A DNA stretch of 64,000 bases from Chania multitudinisentens RB-25 (GTDB taxonomy: Bacteria; Pseudomonadota; Gammaproteobacteria; Enterobacterales; Enterobacteriaceae): contig NZ_CP007044.2 of assembly GCF_000520015.2 (NCBI RefSeq), positions 4,650,001 to 4,714,000 of the forward strand, in the 5' to 3' direction. Below the pieces are notes generated by a model. The model was not told the origin of the DNA. It saw nothing but the letters and a program-made list of their open reading frames with translations, and did no database searches. Shown here piece by piece: positions 7,815 through 16,718 of the stretch (positions are counted from its first letter, which is position 1; the number at the start of each line of letters is the position of its first letter). The position numbers and the translations under genes are program-made.

Positions 7815-8603
7815 TTACAGACTGGCTTCGCGTTTCTTTGCCTGTTTTGCTGCATCGCTGGTTGGATATTGCTTGATCACCTGCTGGTAAACGGCTTTGG
7901 CTTTATCTACCTGGCCTTTTTCCTGCATGATCACCCCAACTTTAAACATGGCATCCGGTGACTTAGGTGATTTGGGATAATTCTTCACCACTACCGCATA
8001 ATAGTAAGCCGCATCCTCTTTTTTACCTTTGTTGTAAAACAACTGACCAAGCCAATAGTTGGCATTGGGTTGGTATGTGGATTGTGGATACTGTTTTATG
8101 AAAGCCTGAAAAGCGGAGATCGCTTGATCATACTGTTTTTTTTCCAGCGCTAATGAAACCGCAGCATTGTAGTCGCTGTTCTCATCACCCGTAGTCGCCG
8201 GGGCCGCAGCGCTGGCTGCAGGTGCAGCAGTATTACTGTCAGTGGCCGCTGCTACGCTGCCAGCCGCTGTGCCTGCTGAACTCTGCGCACCGCTCTGGCT
8301 GAGACTATCCATCTGCTGATAGATCTGTTTCTGGCGTTCAACTACCTGATTCAATTGGTACTGGCTTTCCTGGATCTGCCCGCGGAGAGTATCAATATCA
8401 CGTTGGTTGTCAGAGAGTTGTTGCTGGAGTTGGTTTAAAAGCTGGCTCTGAGCGTTGCTGATACGCTCAAGTGAAGTGACACGGTCTTCGACCGAGCCGG
8501 AGCCGACATTACTGATTGGCGCTTGGGCAGTAGCGGCCCATGGAACCGCTACGCCAACCAGTAACGACAGACTCAGCAAGTGACGTCTGAAGTTACTGTT
8601 CAT
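7815..8603 (-). CDS. cpoB: Cell division coordinator CpoB (YbgF), periplasmic TPR protein
   Basis: Periplasmic partner of TolA and of the PBP1B-LpoB machine that couples outer-membrane constriction to septal peptidoglycan synthesis. The 262-residue protein has an N-terminal signal peptide (to about residue 26, ending ATAQA), a coiled-coil trimerisation region (about 38-95: VEDRVTSLERISNAQSQLL onward), an Ala/Ser/Thr-rich linker, and three TPR repeats from about 145, for example YWLGQLFYNKGKKEDAAYYY. Last gene of the tol-pal block, 9 bp after pal. Confidence 0.97.
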   Translation of the reverse strand: MNSNFRRHLLSLSLLVGVAVPWAATAQAPISNVGSGSVEDRVTSLERISNAQSQLLNQLQQQLSDNQRDIDTLRGQIQESQYQLNQVVERQKQIYQQMDSLSQSGAQSSAGTAAGSVAAATDSNTAAPAASAAAPATTGDENSDYNAAVSLALEKKQYDQAISAFQAFIKQYPQSTYQPNANYWLGQLFYNKGKKEDAAYYYAVVVKNYPKSPKSPDAMFKVGVIMQEKGQVDKAKAVYQQVIKQYPTSDAAKQAKKREASL

Positions 8604-8612
8604 ACCATTCTC

Positions 8613-9122
8613 TTAGTAAACCAGAACAGCACGACGGTTTTTAGCCCAAGCCGCTTCGTCGTGGCCCAGAACTGCTGGTTTTTCTTTACCGTAAGAAACG
8701 ATAGAGATCTGGTCAGCAGAAACGCCTCTGCCTTGCAGGTACATTTTCACTGCGTTAGCACGGCGCTCGCCCAAAGCGATGTTATATTCTGGCGTGCCAC
8801 GCTCATCCGCGTGCCCTTCAACGGTAACTTTGTAGGAAGGGTTGCTACGCAGGAATGCAGCATGCGCATCCAACATCTGAGAGAACTCAGAGCTGATGTC
8901 ATATTTGTCAAAACCGAAGTAAACAATGTTGTTTCTCTGCAATTCTTGCATTTGCAGACGAGCTTGTTCCTCAGAAGACAGATTGCTGCTGCCATTTTCT
9001 GTACCAGTGCCTGCGCCCATACCAGATTGGTCATTGTTCGCACTTTTGTTAGAACTACAAGCTGCGATAGCCAAAACTGGCAGTGCCAGCAAAAGCCCTT
9101 TCAGCACTTTGTTCAGTTGCAT
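8613..9122 (-). CDS. pal: Peptidoglycan-associated lipoprotein Pal
   Basis: Outer-membrane lipoprotein that binds peptidoglycan and TolB and anchors the outer membrane during division. From MQLNKVLKG the protein is 169 residues: lipobox LAIAAC with Cys22, a Ser/Asn/Gly-rich linker, and an OmpA-like domain with VTVEGHADERGTPEYNIALGERRA, which binds diaminopimelate. The frame opens 9 codons earlier (MANYKRIKE), but homology and the AAAGGA site upstream of 9122 fix the start. It lies between tolB and cpoB. Confidence 0.97.
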   Translation of the reverse strand: MQLNKVLKGLLLALPVLAIAACSSNKSANNDQSGMGAGTGTENGSSNLSSEEQARLQMQELQRNNIVYFGFDKYDISSEFSQMLDAHAAFLRSNPSYKVTVEGHADERGTPEYNIALGERRANAVKMYLQGRGVSADQISIVSYGKEKPAVLGHDEAAWAKNRRAVLVY

Positions 9123-9166
9123 TTCTTTGATCCTTTTATAGTTTGCCATACATATTTACACATGCA

Positions 9167-10459
9167 TCACAGATACGGCGACCAGGCAGGAAATTTGACC
9201 TGTCCATCAGTTGCCGGAAGACGCGCTTTGAAACGCCCATCTGTCGATACCAACTGCAACACGGAGCCCATACCTTGCGTTGAGCTATAGATCACCATGG
9301 TGCCATTCGGTGCGATACTAGGCGTCTCATCCAGGAACGTGTCCGTCAACACTTGAACGGCTCCCGATCCAAGATCTTGTTTGGCAATGTGTTGATTGCC
9401 GCTATTGGAACTCACCATCACCAGGAATTTACCATCTGAACTCACATCAGAGTTCTGGTTTTGGCCACCTTCCCAGGTCAAGCGCTGCGGAGCGCCGCCG
9501 CTTGCACTAATTTTATAAATCTGAGGGCGCCCACCCTGATCGGAGGTATATGCCAGAGACTGGCTATCAGGGAACCAGCTAGGTTCGGTATTATTACTGC
9601 GGCCATCAGTGATCTGGCTGATCTGGCCAGAGGCCAAATTCATTACATACAGATTCAGGCTACCGCTCTTGGACAACGCAAAGGCAAGGCGAGTACCGTC
9701 TGGGGAGAATGCAGGTGCACCATTATGGCGCGGGAAAGAAGCCACCTGTTGAACAGCCCCGCTAGCCAGCGTTTGGATAACCAACGCTGAACGGCCACTT
9801 TCAAAGGTCACATAAGCCAGTTTGTTACCATCTGGCGACCAGGCAGGAGACATCAGTGGCGCAGGGGAACGGTGTACCACAAACTGATTGTAGCCATCGT
9901 AATCCGCTACGCGTAGCTCATGCGGGTATTGGCCACCATTGGTCTGCACTACGTAAGCAATACGAGTACGGAATGCGCCCTTAATACCCGTCAGTTTTTC
10001 AAACACTTCGTCACTGGCCGTATGAGCAGAATAACGCAACCATTTCTGGCTCACTTTATATTGATTCTGCGCCAGCACCGTGCCAGGAGAACCCGAAGTG
10101 TCTACCAATTGATAGGAAACCAGGTAGTTACCATCCGCACCTGCCTGAATCTGACCCACCACCACGGCATCAATACCTAATGCCGTCCAGGCTGCCGGTG
10201 TCACTTCAGACGCAGTGGTCGGCTGCTGCGGCATACGCGCCACATCAATAGGGTTGAATTTACCGCTGTTGCGTAAATCTGCACCAACAATCTGACCAAT
10301 ATCTTCTGGAGGCGTGCCAGGGCCCGCCCATTTAAACGGCACCACACCAATCGGACGAGCTGAATCGACCCCTTGGGTAATTTCAATGCGAACTTCCGCG
10401 TGTAGCACGGCAGCCCACAGGACTAACAAACCTAACACTACTCGAAATGCCTGCTTCAT
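9167..10459 (-). CDS. tolB: Tol-Pal system beta-propeller protein TolB
   Basis: Periplasmic protein linking TolA to Pal. It is 430 residues, exactly the E. coli length: a signal peptide ending near AVLHA (residue 21), an N-terminal D1 domain to about 165, then a six-bladed propeller with repeated SPAWSPDGNKLAYVT, APAFSPDGTRLAFAL and EPSWFPDSQSLAYTS blades. GGGAGATGAG provides the ribosome site. A gap of about 190 bp separates it from tolA; in E. coli a second promoter for tolB-pal-cpoB lies here. Confidence 0.98.
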   Translation of the reverse strand: MKQAFRVVLGLLVLWAAVLHAEVRIEITQGVDSARPIGVVPFKWAGPGTPPEDIGQIVGADLRNSGKFNPIDVARMPQQPTTASEVTPAAWTALGIDAVVVGQIQAGADGNYLVSYQLVDTSGSPGTVLAQNQYKVSQKWLRYSAHTASDEVFEKLTGIKGAFRTRIAYVVQTNGGQYPHELRVADYDGYNQFVVHRSPAPLMSPAWSPDGNKLAYVTFESGRSALVIQTLASGAVQQVASFPRHNGAPAFSPDGTRLAFALSKSGSLNLYVMNLASGQISQITDGRSNNTEPSWFPDSQSLAYTSDQGGRPQIYKISASGGAPQRLTWEGGQNQNSDVSSDGKFLVMVSSNSGNQHIAKQDLGSGAVQVLTDTFLDETPSIAPNGTMVIYSSTQGMGSVLQLVSTDGRFKARLPATDGQVKFPAWSPYL

Positions 10460-10651
10460 CTCATCTCCCTTATCCAGGCGGGATGCCCACGATAAATTAG
10501 CAGAATTTTAACAAACCAACGCTAATAAAACTACGTTTACCCACTGCCTGCCAAATTTACAGCGTATAACGCTGCAATCTGAAAGATAGAAGATAAAATC
10601 CCTGTTGGTTACCTTAGTACATCCTTGCTTATGACCCAGCTAAAACAACCG

Positions 10652-11830
10652 TTATTGTGGTTTAAATACAAGAGGAGCATTCTTAAACACCTCATATACC
10701 GCCTGACTGGGTGGTTTAGGAATATGTGCCTGTTTTGCTGCGGCTATCGCTGCCTGACATAAAGCAGGATCCCCACCCTCTGCTTTCACATCAATCAGCA
10801 AACCATCTGGTGCCAATTTAATCCGCAGATCGCAGGTTCTCCCTTTATAAAGATCGGCATCATAAAACTTGCTCTGTATTGCAGCAGTAATCTGCCCTAA
10901 ATAACCACTGATTTCAGCCCCACTGGCCCCAGCAGTTTTGGCATTGCCTTGCCCCGCCGGTTTACCATTGCCTTTCTGTTTGGCACCCTCACCTTTCGGC
11001 GCATTTTTGCCATCCGCCAAACCACCAAACAGATCGTCCACTTCCGCTGACTGTTTAGCCGCTTCAGCCGCTGCTTTTTTCTTGGCATCTGCCGCTTTTT
11101 TCGCTTCCGCAGCCTTCTCAGCCGCAGCGGCTTTTTTCGCTTCCTCTGCTGCTGCCTTCTTCTCTGCTTCTTCAGCCGCTTTTTTCTCAGCTTGGGCAGC
11201 CGCTGCTTTCTTGGCCTCTTCCGCCTGTTTCTTGGCAGCGGCGGCAGCGGCAGCTTCTTTCTTGGCTTCCGCTTCTGCTTTCTTCTGCGCATCAGCTTGG
11301 GCTTTGGCTATTCTATCGGCCTCTGCTTTGGCTTTGGCTGCGGCCTGTTCAGCCACTTTCTGCTGTTCTATCGCCTTCGCGGCTGCGGCTTCTGCCGCTT
11401 TCTGCTGTTCAGCCGCCTGTTGTTGTTGCTCGGCGGCCTTTTTCTGCTGCTCTGCCTGTACTTTGGCATCCTGCGCCGCTTTTTCCTGCGCAGCCAGGCG
11501 TTCCTGCTCAAGCTCTTTCAGGCGCTGCTGTTCCGCAGCCTGTTTCTGCTGTAATTCTTCCGCCTGCTGCTCCGCCTTTTTCTGGCGCTGCTTTTCTGCA
11601 CGCTGTGCATCGCTGCTCTGCTGTTGCTGGCGGTTATACTGCTCCACCACGGCCCCAGGATCGACCATTACTGCACCGACGACGGAACCTTCACCACCAC
11701 CGCCTGCGCTCATTTCAGCGTTTTCGTGCAGCGATCCCCATATCAACAGGGCAATCAACAGGATGTGCAGAACGACCGAAACAATAACGGCGCGATTCAG
11801 CTTATCGTTTTGCTCAGTTGCCTTTACCAA
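10652..11830 (-). CDS. tolA: Cell envelope integrity protein TolA
   Basis: Inner-membrane protein spanning the periplasm that transmits TolQR energy to TolB-Pal; it is also the target of group A colicins and filamentous phage. One membrane helix (about 14-36), a long Ala/Lys/Glu/Gln-rich helical domain II, and a globular C-terminal domain III with the disulfide region YKGRTCDLRIKLAPDG and GGDPALCQAA. I place the start at the TTG at 11830 (MVKATEQNDKLNR, matching E. coli MSKATEQNDKLKR, 392 residues). The frame continues upstream to a GTG at 11902, only 7 bp after tolR, adding 24 residues, so the start is uncertain. Confidence 0.93.
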   Translation of the reverse strand: MVKATEQNDKLNRAVIVSVVLHILLIALLIWGSLHENAEMSAGGGGEGSVVGAVMVDPGAVVEQYNRQQQQSSDAQRAEKQRQKKAEQQAEELQQKQAAEQQRLKELEQERLAAQEKAAQDAKVQAEQQKKAAEQQQQAAEQQKAAEAAAAKAIEQQKVAEQAAAKAKAEADRIAKAQADAQKKAEAEAKKEAAAAAAAKKQAEEAKKAAAAQAEKKAAEEAEKKAAAEEAKKAAAAEKAAEAKKAADAKKKAAAEAAKQSAEVDDLFGGLADGKNAPKGEGAKQKGNGKPAGQGNAKTAGASGAEISGYLGQITAAIQSKFYDADLYKGRTCDLRIKLAPDGLLIDVKAEGGDPALCQAAIAAAKQAHIPKPPSQAVYEVFKNAPLVFKPQ

Positions 11831-11909
11831 AATAGAGTCCCAAAAACTGGTGCTAAAACGAGGTTTCCGCCTTACTGATGCAGAAACCGGGTTACCTGTC
11901 ACCTTACGA

Positions 11910-12338
11910 TCAAATTGGCTGAGTCATCAGCCCTACAGAAGCCACGCCTGCCTGATGGAGAATATTCAATGCTTTGATAATCTCATCATAGGGTACTTCC
12001 TTTGCCCCACCGATCAGAAAGACCGTTTTCGGGTTAGCCGCTAAGCGTGACCGGGCTTCAGCCGCAACCTGCTCGGGCGGCAACAACTCCATACGATTAT
12101 GATCGGCGACCAAGGTATATTGGCCCACACCGGAAACTTCCAGAATTACCGGCGGATTGTCGTCGCTGGACACCGTTTTTGAATCAGTGGCATCTGGCAA
12201 ATCAACTTCAACGCTTTGGGTAATGATTGGCGCGGTTGCCATAAAGATCAGCAGCAACACCAGTAATACGTCCAACAACGGAACAATATTGATTTCTGAT
12301 TTCAGCTCACGACGTTTACGACCACGAACTCTCGCCAT
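11910..12338 (-). CDS. tolR: Tol-Pal system proton-channel subunit TolR
   Basis: Inner-membrane subunit that with TolQ converts proton-motive force into TolA movement. 142 residues, as in E. coli: cytoplasmic N-terminus, one membrane helix (about 18-38) with the essential Asp23 in NIVPLLDVLLVLLLIF, and a periplasmic ExbD-like domain ending KALNILHQAGVASVGLMTQPI. It lies 14 bp after tolQ and just before tolA. Confidence 0.98.
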   Translation of the reverse strand: MARVRGRKRRELKSEINIVPLLDVLLVLLLIFMATAPIITQSVEVDLPDATDSKTVSSDDNPPVILEVSGVGQYTLVADHNRMELLPPEQVAAEARSRLAANPKTVFLIGGAKEVPYDEIIKALNILHQAGVASVGLMTQPI

Positions 12339-12352
12339 GCTACCTCCTACCT

Positions 12353-13036
12353 TTATTTGCTGTCGTTGGAGAAGGCCTGACGATGCAGAATAGCGGTAAA
12401 CTCTTCCATAAAGTTGTCGTAATTCTGCTCAAGCTTGTTAACACGCTGATTTAGGCGGTTGTAAGCCATAACGGCGGGGATCGCGGCAAACAAACCTATC
12501 GCAGTCGCGATCAACGCTTCCGCGATACCTGGCGCCACCATTTGCAACGTGGCCTGTTTGACTGCGCCTAAAGCAATAAAGGCATGCATAATTCCCCAAA
12601 CGGTACCAAACAGGCCGATATACGGGCTGATAGATCCTACTGTACCAAGGAAGGGAATATGTGTTTCCAGGGTTTCCAACTCACGGTTCATCGAAATACG
12701 CATCGCACGCGATGCTCCTTCGATCACAGACTCTGGCGCATGGCTGTTGGCACGGTGCAAACGGGCAAATTCTTTAAAACCGGAATAGAAAATTTGCTCT
12801 GAGCCCGCCAGACTATCGCGGCGAGCCTGGCTTTCCTGATACAAACGGGAAAGCTCAATACCAGACCAGAATTTGTCTTCGAAGGCTTCGGCATCGCGGG
12901 TGGCCGCATTCAAAATACGGGTACGCTGAATGATGATCGCCCAAGAAGCCACTGAAAAACATATCAAAATCAACATGATAAGCTTAACCAGCAGGCTTGC
13001 CTTCAAGAATAAATCTAGGATGTTCATGTCAGTCAC
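12353..13036 (-). CDS. tolQ: Tol-Pal system proton-channel subunit TolQ
   Basis: MotA/ExbB-family inner-membrane protein, 227 residues with three membrane helices (about 16-36, 135-158, 170-195); LGTVGSISPYIGLFGTVWGI is highly conserved. The start is a GTG within the overlap GTGA, where the ybgC TGA stop and the tolQ GTG share bases, so translation is coupled. E. coli TolQ also begins MTDMNILDLF. Confidence 0.98.
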   Translation of the reverse strand: MTDMNILDLFLKASLLVKLIMLILICFSVASWAIIIQRTRILNAATRDAEAFEDKFWSGIELSRLYQESQARRDSLAGSEQIFYSGFKEFARLHRANSHAPESVIEGASRAMRISMNRELETLETHIPFLGTVGSISPYIGLFGTVWGIMHAFIALGAVKQATLQMVAPGIAEALIATAIGLFAAIPAVMAYNRLNQRVNKLEQNYDNFMEEFTAILHRQAFSNDSK

Positions 13037-13437
13037 TGCTTAAACTCCGCGACAATAGACTTAGGAAGCGCTATCGGCTTCATTTGGTGTGGATCAATAC
13101 ATGCAATCAATACATCGGCCTCACTTAACAGAGTACCGCTAGAATTGACAATGCGTTGAGCAAACGTGAGAGAGGCCCCACGCATTGAGGTGATTTCGCT
13201 CTGCACTTCCAGCAGGTCATCAAGACGAGCCGGTAACAGATAATCCACCGTCATGCGCCGGACAGCAAAAGCGACATGTTCACTGAGCAGTTGCTGCTGA
13301 TGAAAGTTATGCTGACGCAACATTTCTGTGCGCGCTCTTTCATAAAAGGCGACGTAGCGAGCATGGTAAACCACACCTCCGGCATCGGTGTCTTCATAGT
13401 AGACGCGAACCGGCCATCGAAACAACGTATTACTCAC
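13033..13437 (-). CDS. ybgC: Acyl-CoA thioesterase YbgC
   Basis: Hot-dog-fold thioesterase hydrolysing acyl-CoA thioesters, first gene of the tol-pal block. 134 residues from a GTG start giving MSNTLFRWPVRVYYEDTDAGGVVYH, with the catalytic Asp18 of the DxxGxxxH/4HBT pattern. The frame extends 7 codons upstream (MPWLGSI), but alignment to E. coli YbgC favours 13437. It overlaps tolQ by 4 bp. Confidence 0.95.
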   Translation of the reverse strand: MSNTLFRWPVRVYYEDTDAGGVVYHARYVAFYERARTEMLRQHNFHQQQLLSEHVAFAVRRMTVDYLLPARLDDLLEVQSEITSMRGASLTFAQRIVNSSGTLLSEADVLIACIDPHQMKPIALPKSIVAEFKQ

Positions 13438-13526
13438 GATACTTCCAAGCCAAGGCAATTTAACGCTGCTACTATACGCAAGACGGATCGGGTTGGGAAT
13501 GGGTTACCGGATGGGAAAGCAAATAA

Positions 13527-13549
13527 TTATGGGCCTGAATGGCCCATAA
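13527..13549 (-). terminator. Hairpin after ybgE (end of cyd operon)
   Basis: Perfect 9-bp stem TTATGGGCC / GGCCCATAA with a 5-base loop, 20 bp downstream of the ybgE stop. On the minus strand it is followed by TTATTTG, a weak T stretch, so termination may be partial. Confidence 0.6.
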
Positions 13550-13568
13550 CACGGGGATATACAGTAGA

Positions 13569-13865
13569 TTATAAAGAAACGTAAAGTAATCCTGCACTCA
13601 GGATGACGATCGCAGGTAACGGTGCAAAAAATGCACGCCAAAACACTCGTTGAGGCCGAAACCCAACGCCGTGGATCAGACCTGCACACACCGCCCAGAT
13701 CAGCAGGATGCCCTGCCAAATCTCCAGCGAACTAGTACGCGCCGCAAAACGGCTCGGGTCCCAGAATATACATCCCGCTAAAATCAACGCTAACACTAAT
13801 GAAAGGGCCCGAAGTGGGCCCTTATCGGTGATAGCGTACAGCTTATCAATAAGCAATGAGCTCAT
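13569..13865 (-). CDS. ybgE: Cyd operon protein YbgE
   Basis: Small inner-membrane protein of the cydABX operon, function unknown. 98 residues with about three membrane helices; LRALSLVLALILAGCIFWDPSRFAA and GLIHGVGFRPQ match E. coli YbgE. The ATG overlaps the cydX TAA stop by one base (TAATG). An 8-bp perfect hairpin (13803-13823) lies within its 5' coding region. Confidence 0.95.
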   Translation of the reverse strand: MSSLLIDKLYAITDKGPLRALSLVLALILAGCIFWDPSRFAARTSSLEIWQGILLIWAVCAGLIHGVGFRPQRVFWRAFFAPLPAIVILSAGLLYVSL

Positions 13866-13978
13866 TACTGGCCGTCTTGCTGTGCTTTTGAATCTTCACT
13901 GTGCTCAAGCGCCAGCGCCGTAATAATACCAAAGGCACAGGCAAGAAGCGTTCCGAGGATCCAGGCAAAATACCACAT
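13865..13978 (-). CDS. cydX: Cytochrome bd-I oxidase small subunit CydX
   Basis: 37-residue single-helix membrane subunit that stabilises the heme b595/d site of cytochrome bd-I. Reading 13978 leftward gives MWYFAWILGTLLACAFGI, then TALALEHSEDSKAQQDGQ and a stop; the MWYFAWILGT start is diagnostic. It lies 17 bp after cydB, with AAGGAG before the ATG, and its stop overlaps the ybgE start. Confidence 0.96.
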   Translation of the reverse strand: MWYFAWILGTLLACAFGIITALALEHSEDSKAQQDGQ

Positions 13979-13995
13979 GGTTTAGCTCCTTTTGC

Positions 13996-15135
13996 TTAGT
14001 ACAGTGAATGCTTGTTGTTTTCGATAAACTGCTTATCCAGGCGACCAGACATTTTGTAGTACGACCAACAGGTGTACGCCAGAACAATCGGCACGAAGAT
14101 AATCGCCACAACGGTCATCACTTGCAGTGTGAACAAGCTGGAAGTCGCATCCCACATGGTCAGACTGACATTAGGCACGGTGCTTGAAGGCATAACAAAC
14201 GGGAACATGGTTACCCCTGCCGTCAGAATCACACAAGCAGTCGTCAGCGACGAAGTCAGGAATGCCAATGCCCCTTTCTCCATACGAGAAAACAGGATGG
14301 TGCACAATGGCAAGAGTACGCCCAACGCCGGTAACGCCCACAAAATCGGATGATTGTTGTAGTTGATCAACCAGGCGCCTGCCTGGTGAGCAACGGTTTT
14401 ACGCAACGGATTGGATTCCGCCGCCGTATCCAGCGCTGAGGTAACCACGAAACCGTCGATTCCCATCACCAGCCAGATACCCGCCAACAAGAAGCATACT
14501 GCCATTACCAGAGTCGCAATCTGTGCCGCAGCGCGTGAACGCAGGTGGAGTTCACCTGTGGTACGCATCTGCAAGTAAGTTGCACCCTGAGTCACCAGCA
14601 TAGTCAGGCTGACAATACCAGCCAGCAGAGCAAACGGATTCAGCAGTTGGAAGAAATTACCCGTGTAGAACAGGCGCATGTATTCATTAACATGGAAAGG
14701 TACCCCTTGCAGCAGGTTACCAAACGCCACACCGAATACTACGGCAGGTACAAAACTGCCGATAAAGATGCCCCAATCCCACAGATTACGCCAACGGCTG
14801 TTTTCCAGCTTCGAACGATAATCAAAACCGATCGGGCGAAAGAACAACGCTGCCAACACCAGGATCATTGCTATATAAAAGCCAGAGAAAGCAGCGGCAT
14901 AAACCATCGGCCAGGCGGCAAACAACGCCCCCCCTGCGGTGATCAGCCATACCTGGTTACCGTCCCAGTGCGGAGCAATGGAGTTGATCATCACCCGGCG
15001 TTCAGTGTCACTTTTGGTTAATACAGGCATCAGAATACCGACACCCATATCAAAACCATCCGTCACTGCGAAACCGATCAGCAATACGCCAACCAGAACC
15101 CACCAGACAAATCGTAATACTTCATAGTCAAACAT
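13996..15135 (-). CDS. cydB: Cytochrome bd-I ubiquinol oxidase subunit II
   Basis: Membrane subunit of the high-affinity quinol oxidase used under low oxygen. 379 residues, as in E. coli, with about nine membrane helices. It begins MFDYEVLRFVWWVLVGVLLIGFAVTDGFDMG, whose FDMG is typical of CydB. AGGAG lies 7 bases before the ATG. It follows cydA by 14 bp. Confidence 0.98.
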   Translation of the reverse strand: MFDYEVLRFVWWVLVGVLLIGFAVTDGFDMGVGILMPVLTKSDTERRVMINSIAPHWDGNQVWLITAGGALFAAWPMVYAAAFSGFYIAMILVLAALFFRPIGFDYRSKLENSRWRNLWDWGIFIGSFVPAVVFGVAFGNLLQGVPFHVNEYMRLFYTGNFFQLLNPFALLAGIVSLTMLVTQGATYLQMRTTGELHLRSRAAAQIATLVMAVCFLLAGIWLVMGIDGFVVTSALDTAAESNPLRKTVAHQAGAWLINYNNHPILWALPALGVLLPLCTILFSRMEKGALAFLTSSLTTACVILTAGVTMFPFVMPSSTVPNVSLTMWDATSSLFTLQVMTVVAIIFVPIVLAYTCWSYYKMSGRLDKQFIENNKHSLY

Positions 15136-15149
15136 AAGTGGACTCCTGT

Positions 15150-16718
15150 TTAGCGCGCTTCCTGCAAGGTGGCAGCCGATTGTTCAAAATGATAGCGGCC
15201 AGTTTTCAGGCTGCTTGGCCCCAGACGCGCAAACTTGAACATCAGGTACATTTCAGCCACCAGGAACAGAGTGTACAAGCCGCAAATCAGCCCCATAGAG
15301 AACAGTATATCGCCAGCGGTTAGCGAAGAGGTGGCGACTGCGGTTGGCAGCACCTCACCTATCGCCCACGGCTGACGGCCATATTCTGCCACGAACCAGC
15401 CTGCTTCCACTGCAATCCAAGGTAATGGGATACCGTACAACGCAGCGCGATGCAGCCATTTTTTCTCGCCGATGCGGCCACGCAAGACGCTCCAGAACGA
15501 CATACCGATGATAACCAGCATGATCACGCCACAGGCCACCATGATACGGAACGCGAAATACAATGGAGCAACACGTGGAATAGAATCGTTGGTTGCCTGT
15601 TGGATCTGCGTTTCTGTCGCATCGGTAACATTTTCAGTGTAGCGTTTCAACAGCAGGCCATAGCCCAAGTCCTGTTTGATGTTATTGAATTCAGTACGCA
15701 CAGCCGGATCGGTGTTACCACCGCGCAGTTCTTCCAGCAGTTGGTAGGCTTTCATACCGTTACGGATACGTACCTGATGTTGCACCATCAGATCCCGCAG
15801 ACCGATAACCGGCGTATCAAAAGAACGGGTAGCAATCAGGCCAAGCGCCCATGGGATCTGGATCGCAAAGGAGTTTTCCATCCGCTCCTGATTCGGAATA
15901 CCGAACAGAGTGAAGGCGGCGGGTGCTGGTTGAGTGTCCCATTCGGCTTCAATAGCCGCCAGTTTGGTTCTCTGCACATCCCCCATTTCATAGCCGGATT
16001 CATCACCCAGTACGATAACGGAAAGAATCGCAGCCATCCCAAAGCTGGCCGCAATGGCGAAGGAGCGTTTGGCAAAGGCAATGTCACGGCCTTTCAGCAG
16101 ATAGTAAGAGCTGATACCTAAAATGAACATTGCACCGGTGGTGTAACCAGAAGCGACGGTATGGACAAACTTCACCTGCGCAACTGGGTTCAATACCAGT
16201 TCAGAGAAGCTGACCATTTCCATACGCATGGTTTCGAAGTTGAAGTCAGAAGCAATCGGATTCTGCATCCAGCCGTTAGCCACCAAGATCCACAGCGCAG
16301 ACAGGTTTGAACCAAGAGCCACAAACCAGGTCACCGTTAGGTGCTGTATTTTACTCAAGCGATCCCAACCGAAGAAGAACAAACCGACCAGTGTTGATTC
16401 AAGGAAGAACGCCATCAGACCTTCGATGGCCAACGGTGCCCCGAAGATATCACCGACGTAATGGGAGAAATATGACCAGTTAGTCCCGAATTGGAACTCC
16501 ATGGTCAACCCGGTGGCCACACCCAAGGCAAAGTTAATCGCAAATAACTTTCCCCAGAATTTGGTCATATCTTTATAGATTTGTTTGCCGGTCAGCACAT
16601 ATACCGTTTCCATAATTGCCAACAAAAACGCCATACCGAGCGTTAATGGGACAAATAGAAAATGATACATCGCTGTTAAAGCAAACTGTAAGCGCGACAG
16701 TTCGACAATATCAAACAT
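15150..16718 (-). CDS. cydA: Cytochrome bd-I ubiquinol oxidase subunit I
   Basis: Heme-bearing subunit containing the quinol site; oxidises ubiquinol and reduces O2 to water without proton pumping. From MFDIVELSRLQF the protein is 522 residues, the E. coli length, with heme ligand His19 (TAMYH) and His186 region (KFVHTVASGY) and the Q-loop around 240-320. The frame extends 19 codons upstream (MSHADNRK), but AAGGAGTCAAG directly before the ATG at 16718 and homology set the start. Upstream lies a long AT-rich control region. Confidence 0.97.
   Translation of the reverse strand: MFDIVELSRLQFALTAMYHFLFVPLTLGMAFLLAIMETVYVLTGKQIYKDMTKFWGKLFAINFALGVATGLTMEFQFGTNWSYFSHYVGDIFGAPLAIEGLMAFFLESTLVGLFFFGWDRLSKIQHLTVTWFVALGSNLSALWILVANGWMQNPIASDFNFETMRMEMVSFSELVLNPVAQVKFVHTVASGYTTGAMFILGISSYYLLKGRDIAFAKRSFAIAASFGMAAILSVIVLGDESGYEMGDVQRTKLAAIEAEWDTQPAPAAFTLFGIPNQERMENSFAIQIPWALGLIATRSFDTPVIGLRDLMVQHQVRIRNGMKAYQLLEELRGGNTDPAVRTEFNNIKQDLGYGLLLKRYTENVTDATETQIQQATNDSIPRVAPLYFAFRIMVACGVIMLVIIGMSFWSVLRGRIGEKKWLHRAALYGIPLPWIAVEAGWFVAEYGRQPWAIGEVLPTAVATSSLTAGDILFSMGLICGLYTLFLVAEMYLMFKFARLGPSSLKTGRYHFEQSAATLQEAR

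Noticed and set aside
10938..12044. Long open frame (368 codons) on the plus strand opposite tolA, rich in Ala, Cys, Ser and Phe
   Set aside because: It is the antisense image of the Ala/Lys/Glu repeat domain of TolA; composition is an artefact of the repeat codons.
13803..13823. Perfect 8-bp hairpin AAGGGCCC-GAAGT-GGGCCCTT inside ybgE
   Set aside because: Lies within conserved codons (DKGPLRAL) with no T tract; likely coding coincidence, so not called as a terminator.
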